From: Streptomyces sp. SA15
GTDB taxonomy: Bacteria > Actinomycetota > Actinomycetes > Streptomycetales > Streptomycetaceae
Direction: 5' to 3'
DNA: 64,000 nucleotides
Assembly: GCF_002291145.1 (NCBI RefSeq)
Contig: NZ_NTGE01000040.1
Span: 62,001 to 126,000 of the forward strand
Below are positions 42,848 through 49,909 of this stretch, in pieces. Position 1 is the first letter of the stretch; each line of letters starts with the position of its first letter. Under the pieces are notes generated by a model that was not told the DNA's origin, did not search any database, and worked only from the letters and a program-made list of their open reading frames with translations. The translations under genes and the position numbers were made by a program.

Positions 42848-42970
42848 CCGTGGACGACGGCTGCTCACCCGCCCCTCGGGCCAACCGACTTGCGCTGCAC
42901 CCCTCCTGGTCAGCTAGAGTCTGGAGCACGCCGAGGGGCGGGGCCGGAAAAGCCCAGTCCACGGAGGCTT

Positions 42971-43042
42971 GCGGGTGTAGTTCAGTAGTAGAACATCCCC
43001 CTTCCAGGGGGAAGGCGCAGTGTGCAATTCCTGTCACCCGCT
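42971..43042 (+). tRNA. tRNA-Gly (UCC) with non-canonical D- and T-loops
   Basis: 72 bases: acceptor GCGGGTG/CACCCGC, D-stem GTTC/GAAC, anticodon stem TCCCC/GGGGA with CTTCCAG (anticodon TCC). The D-loop AGTAGTA lacks the G18-G19 pair, and the T-arm reads GTGCAATTC instead of GTTC(A/G)A, with only four consecutive stem pairs. The arm contacts that hold a standard L-shape are therefore missing. It precedes tRNA-Gly(GCC) by 81 bases. Confidence 0.88.
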
Positions 43043-43123
43043 CTGCATCGCCGGTCCCGACCACTCTTGTGGATCAGGTAGGCTGGTGCTCGCGCCGATC
43101 GGTGAGAGCCGGTCGGAGGCAAT

Positions 43124-43196
43124 GCGGACGTAGCTCAGTTGGTAGAGCGCAACCTTGCCAAGGTTGAGGTCGCGAGTTCGAGCCTCGTCGTCCGCT
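43124..43196 (+). tRNA. tRNA-Gly (GCC), copy 1
   Basis: 73 bases, normal cloverleaf: acceptor GCGGACG/CGTCCGC, D-stem GCTC/GAGC, anticodon stem CAACC/GGTTG with TTGCCAA, T-loop TTCGAGC. Identical to 47016-47088. Confidence 0.97.
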
Positions 43197-43205
43197 CTCT
43201 TTTCG

Positions 43206-43233
43206 AAGGCCCCAGTCTTATGGCTGGGGCCTT
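43206..43233 (+). terminator. Terminator of the tRNA-Gly pair
   Basis: AAGGCCCCAG pairs with CTGGGGCCTT (10 pairs, 8-base loop), 10 bases past the tRNA, followed by TGTCGTG. Confidence 0.75.
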
Positions 43234-43335
43234 TGTCGTGTGTCGTGTGTCCTGACATGAGCGTCTGACATTTGTCATGCGGAGTGATGACAGCTCGCAC
43301 TGCTGCCGGGCCCGGGACACCGGGACGCTGAAGGC

Positions 43336-44307
43336 ATGGACACGAACGAACACGAACACGTGATTGAGGTCACTGACCTGCGGCGTGTGTACGGGGGCGG
43401 GTTCGAGGCGGTGCGCGGGATCAGCTTCCGCGTGGACCGCGGCGAGGTCTTCGCGCTGCTGGGCACCAACGGGGCGGGCAAGACGTCGACGGTCGAGCTG
43501 CTGGAGGGGCTGGCGCCGCCGGCCGGGGGCCGGGTGCGGGTGCTGGGGCATGACCCCTACGCCGAGCGGGCCGTCGTACGGCCTCGGACCGGGGTGATGT
43601 TGCAGGAGGGCGGCTTTCCGTCCGAGCTGACCGTCGCGGAGACCGCGCGGATGTGGGCGGGGTGCGTGAGCGGGGCGCGTCCGCCGCGGGAGGCTCTGTC
43701 GCTGGTCGGTCTCGAGGGGAAGGCCGGCGTACGGGTGAAGCAGTTGTCCGGGGGTGAGCGGCGGCGCCTGGACCTGGCGCTCGCGCTGCTCGGCAGGCCC
43801 GAGGTGCTGTTCCTGGACGAGCCGACGACCGGTCTGGACGCCGAAGGGCGCCGCGAGACCTGGGAGTTGGTGCGCTCGCTGCGCGACGGCGGGACGACCG
43901 TGCTGCTGACCACGCACTACCTGGAAGAGGCCGAGGACCTCGCCGACCGCCTCGCGATCCTCCACGAAGGCCGCATCGCGGCCGCCGGAACCCCGGCCGA
44001 GGTGACCACCGCGCAACCGTCCCGGATCTCCTTCGAGCTGCCCCACGGCTACTTCATGGGAGACCTGCCGCCGCTCGATGAGCTGGGCGTGTGCGGGCAC
44101 GAGGTCGAGGGGAGCGTCGTACGGCTGCGGACGCGGGAGTTGCAACGCGCGGCCACCGGGCTGCTGGCGTGGGCCGAGCGGGCCGGGGTGGAGCTGCGGC
44201 GGCTGGATGTGCGGTCGGCCTCGCTGGAGGAGGCGTTTCTGGGGATCGCGCGGGAGGCGGCCGGCTCTGTCGAGGCTGCTGAGACTATTGAGGAGCATGT
44301 GGCATGA
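43336..44307 (+). CDS. ABC transporter ATP-binding protein
   Basis: 323 residues. Walker A GTNGAGKTS (about 48), Q-loop LQEGGFP, signature LSGGERRRLDLA (about 138), Walker B EVLFLDEPT, H-loop TTHYLEEA. The C-terminal extension (about 215-323) is typical of DrrA/natA-type drug or lipid exporters. Its last codons overlap the permease start (ATGA). First gene of a transporter/two-component cassette. Confidence 0.92.
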   Translation: MDTNEHEHVIEVTDLRRVYGGGFEAVRGISFRVDRGEVFALLGTNGAGKTSTVELLEGLAPPAGGRVRVLGHDPYAERAVVRPRTGVMLQEGGFPSELTVAETARMWAGCVSGARPPREALSLVGLEGKAGVRVKQLSGGERRRLDLALALLGRPEVLFLDEPTTGLDAEGRRETWELVRSLRDGGTTVLLTTHYLEEAEDLADRLAILHEGRIAAAGTPAEVTTAQPSRISFELPHGYFMGDLPPLDELGVCGHEVEGSVVRLRTRELQRAATGLLAWAERAGVELRRLDVRSASLEEAFLGIAREAAGSVEAAETIEEHVA

Positions 44308-45080
44308 GCGAGGCTGTGAGCACTCCGGCGGGGCGCGTCGCGGCGCTCGCGCGGGCCGAGCTGACGCTGTTCGGGCGCAGCAAGGGCATGATCGTGTCGG
44401 CGATGTTCCTGCCGCTGGTGCTGCCCTTCAGCGCACGGGCTTTCGTCGAGGACATGGACCTGAAGGACTCCGGTTTCAGTGTCGGGCTGGTGCTGCTGTC
44501 CGGGGCCATCGGGTTCTCGCTGCTCTTCGCGGTGTACCTGGCGCTCATCGGCGTCCTCGTCGGGCGGCGCGAGGAACTCGTCCTCAAGCGGCTGCGCACC
44601 GGGGAACTGCGGGACACGGAGATCCTGGCCGGAGCGGCGCTGCCCGCCACCGCCACGAGTGTCCTGCAGTCCCTGCTCCTGGCGGCCGGCTGCACGGCCC
44701 TGCTGGACGTGCCGGCGCCGAAGGCGCCCCATCTCGCCGTTCTGGGGCTGCTGTTGGGGCTGGTGATCTGCGCGACCCTGGCCGCCGTCACCGCGAGCTT
44801 CACCCGGACCGTGGAGAGCGCCCAGGTCACCGGTATGCCGCTGATGTTGGTCACGATGGTCGGCTCCGGAATCGCCGTACCGCTGGAACTGCTGCCCGAC
44901 CGGCTGGCCTCGGTGTGCGAACTGCTGCCGCTCAGCCCGGTGATCACGCTGATCCGCGGCGGCTGGACCGGAGACCTTTCCGCGTACGAGGCGGTGGGGC
45001 CCGTGATGACGGCGCTGGCCTGGGCCGCCCTGGGCGTGTTTGCTGTACGGCGGTGGTTCCGGTGGGAGCCGCGGCACTGA
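44304..45080 (+). CDS. ABC-2 type transporter permease
   Basis: 258 residues with six hydrophobic segments (about 28-48, 58-85, 113-135, 140-165, 170-190, 230-250). ABC-2 fold: cytoplasmic RREELVLKRLRTGELRDTEI between helices 2 and 3. Forms the membrane part of the transporter with the ATPase encoded directly upstream. Substrate unknown. Confidence 0.9.
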   Translation: MSEAVSTPAGRVAALARAELTLFGRSKGMIVSAMFLPLVLPFSARAFVEDMDLKDSGFSVGLVLLSGAIGFSLLFAVYLALIGVLVGRREELVLKRLRTGELRDTEILAGAALPATATSVLQSLLLAAGCTALLDVPAPKAPHLAVLGLLLGLVICATLAAVTASFTRTVESAQVTGMPLMLVTMVGSGIAVPLELLPDRLASVCELLPLSPVITLIRGGWTGDLSAYEAVGPVMTALAWAALGVFAVRRWFRWEPRH

Positions 45081-45109
45081 CGCAGGTCGTACTGGGGGAG
45101 AGCGGGGAG

Positions 45110-46381
45110 ATGCGCGGGCCGGGCAAGTGGTGGCGGGGGAAGAGCACGCCGGCGAAGGTGGAGACGTACACGCGGTCGTCGTTCCACTTCTTCGCGGTGA
45201 TCGAGGTCGCGACGATCGGGCTCCAGGGCTTCGGCCGGGTCGAACCGTGGCTGGCGAGCTGGCTGTTGCTGATGGCGGGCACACACTCCGCGGCCTGCGC
45301 GGTGACCGCGTCGCGGGCGCTGGACTGGACGCGCGGTCGCCGTGCACAACCCGTCCGGTTGCTGTGGACGCTCGGTGTCCTCACCGCCGCGATCGCCGTC
45401 GCGGCCCTCGGGATCGCGGAGCACGGTCCGGACGGCGAGGGCGTCGACAGCCTGGCGGGCGGAACCTTCGGAGTCGTGCTGATCTTCGGCGCCGGGACCC
45501 TCGCGCTCGGCGTCCGCAACCGGCGGCGTGTGTACGCGATCGTCGGCGGCTTCGCGGCGGGCGCCGGATCCGTGGCGCTACCGCTGGGCGTCCCCGCTCC
45601 GGAGGCGCTGCTCACGGCGTGGGCGGTGCTGTGCGGCGCCGGCGTCCTCGCCTTCACGGCCGCCTTCTCGGTCTGGCTCCTCAACGCCGTCTACGAACTC
45701 GACGCGGCCCGCGAGACCCGCGCCCGGCTCGCCGTCGCCGAGGAACGGCTGCGGTTCGGGCGGGACCTGCACGACGTGATGGGGCGCAACCTCGCCGTGA
45801 TCGCCTTGAAGAGCGAGCTGGCCGTGCAGTTGGCGCGACGCGGCCGGGCCGAGGCCGTGGAGCAGATGATCGAGGTGCAGCGGATCGCGCATGAGTCGCA
45901 GCGCGAGGTCCGGGATGTCGTACGGGGTTATCGGGAGGTCGACCTGGAGGTCGAACTCGTCGGCGCCCAGGGGGTGTTGACGGCCGCGGGCATCCGGTGC
46001 GAGCTGACCGGCGAGCCGGCCGGGCTGCCGGGCGAGGTGCAGTCGGCGCTCGGCTGGGTGGTGCGGGAGGCGACGACCAATGTGCTGCGCCACGGGGATG
46101 CCGGTCGGTGTGCGGTGAGCCTGCGGGTGATGGAGGGGCGCGTGGTGCTGACGGTGGAGAACGACGGGGTCGGTATCTCGTCCGGTGCGGGCTCCGGTGC
46201 GGGCTCTGGTGCGGGTTCCGGTACGAACTCCGGTACGGACGGTTCGGGGCTGGCCGGGCTGCGGGAGCGGCTCGCCGCCGTGGACGGGACGCTGGAGGCG
46301 GGGCCGGTCGGCGGAGGGCTGTTCCGGCTGGTCGCGGAGGTGCCGTTGAGCCCGGCCGAGATGCGCGAGGTCATGGCATGA
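45110..46381 (+). CDS. NarL-type (HPK7) sensor histidine kinase
   Basis: 423 residues from ATG at 45110 with GGGGGAG upstream. Five to six membrane helices (about 25-190), then the HisKA_3 phospho-acceptor FGRDLHDVMGRNLAVIALKS (His about 224) and an HATPase domain with VREATTNVLRH and VENDGVGI. Unusual: a Gly/Ser-rich run (SGAGSGAGSGAGSGT, encoded by 12-base tandem repeats at about 46180-46245) is inserted in the ATP-lid before GLAGLRERL. Its stop overlaps the regulator start. DesK-like; likely controls the adjacent transporter. Confidence 0.9.
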   Translation: MRGPGKWWRGKSTPAKVETYTRSSFHFFAVIEVATIGLQGFGRVEPWLASWLLLMAGTHSAACAVTASRALDWTRGRRAQPVRLLWTLGVLTAAIAVAALGIAEHGPDGEGVDSLAGGTFGVVLIFGAGTLALGVRNRRRVYAIVGGFAAGAGSVALPLGVPAPEALLTAWAVLCGAGVLAFTAAFSVWLLNAVYELDAARETRARLAVAEERLRFGRDLHDVMGRNLAVIALKSELAVQLARRGRAEAVEQMIEVQRIAHESQREVRDVVRGYREVDLEVELVGAQGVLTAAGIRCELTGEPAGLPGEVQSALGWVVREATTNVLRHGDAGRCAVSLRVMEGRVVLTVENDGVGISSGAGSGAGSGAGSGTNSGTDGSGLAGLRERLAAVDGTLEAGPVGGGLFRLVAEVPLSPAEMREVMA

Positions 46382-46992
46382 CCTCTCCGGTACGGCTGCT
46401 GCTCGCCGACGACGAGCATCTGATCCGGGGTGCGCTGGCCGCGCTGCTCTCCCTGGAGGACGACCTGGTGATCGTCGCCGAGGCGGCGACGGGACCCGAG
46501 GCGCTGGCGATGGCCCGTGCCCACGTCCCCGATGTCGCCGTACTCGATCTCCAGATGCCCGGCGCGGACGGTGTGAAGGTCGCCACATCCCTGCGCGCCG
46601 AGCTGCCGGGCTGCCAGGTGCTGATCGTGACCGGTCATGGGCGGCCCGGGCATCTGAAGCGGGCCCTGGAGGCGGGTGTGCGCGGATTCGTCCCCAAGAC
46701 GGTCAGCGCCCAGCGGCTCGCGGAGATCATCCGCACGGTGCATGCCGGAAACCGTTACATCGACCCCGAGTTGGCCGCCGACGCCATCTCCGCCGGGGAC
46801 TCGCCGCTGACCGCGCGGGAGGCGGAGGTGCTGGAGCTCGCCGCCGACGGGGCGCCCGTCGCGGAGATCGCCGAGCGGGCCGCGCTGTCGCAGGGGACCG
46901 TACGGAACTATCTGTCGTCGGCCGTGACCAAGCTGGGGGCGGAGAACCGGCACTCGGCCGTACGGCTCGCGCGCGAGCGAGGTTGGGTATAG
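46378..46992 (+). CDS. NarL/LuxR-family response regulator
   Basis: 204 residues. Receiver domain with acidic pair DDE (11-13), phospho-acceptor Asp in VAVLDLQMPG (about 57) and Lys in VPKTV; C-terminal LuxR helix-turn-helix (LTAREAEVLELAADGAPVAE, QGTVRNYLSSAVTKLGAENR). Partner of the kinase (ATGA overlap). Confidence 0.92.
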   Translation: MTSPVRLLLADDEHLIRGALAALLSLEDDLVIVAEAATGPEALAMARAHVPDVAVLDLQMPGADGVKVATSLRAELPGCQVLIVTGHGRPGHLKRALEAGVRGFVPKTVSAQRLAEIIRTVHAGNRYIDPELAADAISAGDSPLTAREAEVLELAADGAPVAEIAERAALSQGTVRNYLSSAVTKLGAENRHSAVRLARERGWV

Positions 46993-47015
46993 TTGCTCTC
47001 GCGCCACGGTGCAAC

Positions 47016-47088
47016 GCGGACGTAGCTCAGTTGGTAGAGCGCAACCTTGCCAAGGTTGAGGTCGCGAGTTCGAGCCTCGTCGTCCGCT
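47016..47088 (+). tRNA. tRNA-Gly (GCC), copy 2
   Basis: 73 bases, identical to the tRNA at 43124-43196, starting 23 bases after the response regulator stop. Anticodon loop TTGCCAA. Confidence 0.97.
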
Positions 47089-47108
47089 CGGTTTTTATCG
47101 CTTCTTCG

Positions 47109-47137
47109 AAGGCCCCGGTCCAGTGGACCGGGGCCTT
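47109..47137 (+). terminator. Terminator of tRNA-Gly copy 2
   Basis: AAGGCCCCGGTCC pairs perfectly with GGACCGGGGCCTT (13 pairs, loop AGT), followed by TTC. It can also stop the convergent purC transcript. Confidence 0.85.
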
Positions 47138-47156
47138 TTCGTGCCGCTGGCGGCCG

Positions 47157-48059
47157 CTAACTCCAGGTGGTGCCGGTGAGGCGTTCGTACGCCTCCACGT
47201 ACTTCGCGCGGGTCGCCTCCACCACCCGCTCCGGCAGCGGCGGCGGGGGCTGCTCGCTCGCCCGGTCCCAGCCGGACTCCGGCGAGGTCAGCCAGTCGCG
47301 GACGAACTGCTTGTCGTACGACGGCTGCGCGCGGCCCGGCTGCCACTGGTCGGCCGGCCAGAAGCGGGAGGAGTCAGGGGTGAGGACCTCGTCGGCGATG
47401 ACGAGGGTGTCGTTGTTCTCCAGACCGAACTCGAACTTCGTGTCCGCGAGGATGATTCCCCGGTCGCGGGCGATGTCCCGGCCGCGGGAGTAGACCGCGA
47501 GGGTCGCCTGGCGCAACTGGGCGGCGGTGTCGGCGCCGACCTGGCGGGCGACCTCCTCGTAGGAGACGTTCTCGTCGTGCTCGCCGACCTCGGCCTTGGT
47601 GGCCGGGGTGAAGATCGGGGCGGGGAGTTCCGAGCCGTCGACGAGGCCTTCGGGGAGGGCGAGGCCGCAGACGGTACGGGTCTCTTTGTACTCGACCAGG
47701 CCCGAGCCGGTGAGGTAGCCGCGGGCCACGCACTCGACCGGGACCATCTGGAGCGACTTGCAGACCAGGGCGCGGCCTGCCCAGTCGGCGGGTGCGCCGG
47801 CGGGCAGCTCGGTGCCCAGGACGTGGTTGGGCACCAGGTCGGCGAGCTGGTCGAACCACCACAGGGAGAGCTGGGTGAGGATGCGGCCCTTGTCGGGGAT
47901 CTCGGTCGGCAGCACCCAGTCGAAGGCGGAGATGCGGTCGCTGGCGACCATCACGAGGTCGCCCGCCTCGTTCTGGTACAGCTCGCGCACCTTGCCGGTG
48001 TGGAGGTGCACCAGGCCCGGAACCTGGATCGGCTCGGGCTTTTCTACGAATCCGGACAC
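47157..48059 (-). CDS. purC: Phosphoribosylaminoimidazole-succinocarboxamide synthase
   Basis: 300 residues from GTG at 48059 (GGGGAGGAACC upstream). SAICAR synthetase joins CAIR and aspartate with ATP. Conserved HTGKVRELY (about 20-28), SDRISAFDWVLPTEIPDKG, VECVARGYLTGSG (about 110), ILADTKFEFG, ADEVLTPDSSRFW. Confidence 0.97.
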   Translation of the reverse strand: MSGFVEKPEPIQVPGLVHLHTGKVRELYQNEAGDLVMVASDRISAFDWVLPTEIPDKGRILTQLSLWWFDQLADLVPNHVLGTELPAGAPADWAGRALVCKSLQMVPVECVARGYLTGSGLVEYKETRTVCGLALPEGLVDGSELPAPIFTPATKAEVGEHDENVSYEEVARQVGADTAAQLRQATLAVYSRGRDIARDRGIILADTKFEFGLENNDTLVIADEVLTPDSSRFWPADQWQPGRAQPSYDKQFVRDWLTSPESGWDRASEQPPPPLPERVVEATRAKYVEAYERLTGTTWS

Positions 48060-48197
48060 GGTTCCTCCCCGTGGTTGAAGAAAAAGGGGCGCCCGTAGGG
48101 CCCGAATAGGGTGGTGGTGGGCGACGGGTGGGCCCAAGTGGAATCGATTCTCCCGTATGACGGGGATCAGCTTGGTCCGGGGTGTGTGGAGCTGGAC

Positions 48198-49700
48198 TCA
48201 GTCACGTTTGCAGATGCGGTCCAGGAGGTTCGCGGTGGCGCGCTGGATGCGGGGGTCCACGTGGCCCGGGCGGTCCAGTGCGGGGGACCACGCGAACGTT
48301 CCGGACGCGAAGACCAGGGCGCCTGAGGGGGCGCGGTAGAGCGAGGTCTCCTGGTGGCGGACGGCTCCCTCGCGGTCGGTGTAGGGGGAGTGCGCGAGCA
48401 GGATGCGGTTCTCGTGCTCGGGGAGCGGGGCGCGCGGGAAGTAGCGGTCTGCCTCGCCCGCGACCAGGCCGGCGATCTCGTCGCCCTCGTGCGCGCCGGT
48501 CGCCTCCCAGAGCCAGTGGTCGGCGTTGCGGACGACTAAGGGGTGGGGTTCGGGGACGTGGCCCGCGTACTGGATGCCGATCAGTTGCTGCTCGGGGCGG
48601 TCGATCTCACGCCAGAGCACGGGTTTGCCCGGGCCCCTGCGTTTGCGGCAGGTGAGCAGGCGGTCGGGGACGCCGGAGGGGGACGGGCCCAGCTCCACCT
48701 GCCAGTACAGAGTGTTGGCGGCGAGGAAGACCAGGGACGTGCCGTGGTCGCGGGCGCGTTCCACGGTGTGGCGCATGTTCGTCGACCAGTACTCGTCGTG
48801 GCCGGGGAAGACCAGGCCGCGGTAGCGGGTGGGGTCGATGTGACCGGCGTGCAGGTCGCGAGCGTCGGCGTAGGCGAGGTCGTAGCCGTAGCGCTCGGCC
48901 CAGCGGATGAAGTCGTACGCGTGGCCGACGTGCAGGGGGAGGCCGGCGCCCGCGTACGGGCGGTCGAAGGAGACCGTCGTCGCGGCGTCGGACTCGCCGA
49001 GCAGGCGGCCGTCGGCGTCCCAGGCGTGGTAGAAGCTGGCGCCGGTGCGGCCGTCCTCGGGGTAGAGGTTGTAGGCCTGCCAGGTGATGTCGGGCAGGAG
49101 GAGGAGCAGGTCCGCGGGGTGGTCGTCGCGGACGGTGAAGGGGATGTGGGAGCGGTAGCCGTCTGCGGTGGTGAGGACGGCGACGTACGCCCCGATGCTC
49201 CAGTAGCTCGGGATCTGCAGGCGCCAGGACAGCCACCAGTGGTGGCAGGAGACCGTGCGGTCGGCGGTGAGCGGCGGGGGTTGCACGATGCCGGACAGGC
49301 GAGGGCTGGAGGTGATCTTGGCGGCGCCGTCACCGCTGTAATGGCCGATGCGGTAGACGTCGACGCCGAATTCCTGGGGCGGGTCCACGGTGATGTGGAA
49401 GTCGACGGCCTCGCCGGGGGCGACCGCGCCGGTGGAGGTGAAGCCCTTGATCTGACGGTGGACGTCGTCGGCGGAGCGGGGGCCTTCGCCGGAGCGGGGG
49501 GCGGGGACGCGAGGGTTCCTCACCGTGGGCCGCTGTGCCGGGTCGACGTACCAGTCGACGTACCAGGGGACGATCTGGCCGGTGTCGTCGAAGTGCGTCG
49601 GGTTGCCGCGGAGCCAGGGGACGGGGCCCTGGCCGAAGGGGTCCGTCACGGCGTGTGCGAGTGCCCCCGACTCCCAGCGGCGGATCTGCTCCGACCCCAT
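48198..49700 (-). CDS. N,N-dimethylformamidase beta-subunit-like protein
   Basis: 500 residues from ATG at 49700 with GGGGAG upstream. It matches the large-subunit C-terminal domain of DMFase (PF20254): GFTSTGAVAPGEAVDFHI, PFTVRDDHPADLLLLLPDI, YDFIRWAERYGYDLAYADAR, VFPGHDEYWSTNMR (probable metal-site region) and VFASGTFAWSPALD near the end. No signal peptide. True DMFase activity is not implied; many actinobacterial homologues are uncharacterised. Confidence 0.8.
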   Translation of the reverse strand: MGSEQIRRWESGALAHAVTDPFGQGPVPWLRGNPTHFDDTGQIVPWYVDWYVDPAQRPTVRNPRVPAPRSGEGPRSADDVHRQIKGFTSTGAVAPGEAVDFHITVDPPQEFGVDVYRIGHYSGDGAAKITSSPRLSGIVQPPPLTADRTVSCHHWWLSWRLQIPSYWSIGAYVAVLTTADGYRSHIPFTVRDDHPADLLLLLPDITWQAYNLYPEDGRTGASFYHAWDADGRLLGESDAATTVSFDRPYAGAGLPLHVGHAYDFIRWAERYGYDLAYADARDLHAGHIDPTRYRGLVFPGHDEYWSTNMRHTVERARDHGTSLVFLAANTLYWQVELGPSPSGVPDRLLTCRKRRGPGKPVLWREIDRPEQQLIGIQYAGHVPEPHPLVVRNADHWLWEATGAHEGDEIAGLVAGEADRYFPRAPLPEHENRILLAHSPYTDREGAVRHQETSLYRAPSGALVFASGTFAWSPALDRPGHVDPRIQRATANLLDRICKRD

Positions 49701-49909
49701 GGTCGCTCCCCTCCCTGCCCCCGTGTGATGTGCGTGTCTGGCGTGTGTTGTGCGGGCCGTGTGACTGTCGTATGTCGCAAGCCCTTGCCATGTGTGTGTT
49801 CGGTCCCAGCACATCACATTACGCACGCAGGCTGTCACTATTCGTTGCGAATTTGCCGGAAGTGGAAGTCGGTGCTCCGTTCTGGGCCTGCGCGGCGCTG
49901 GGCTGGGCG

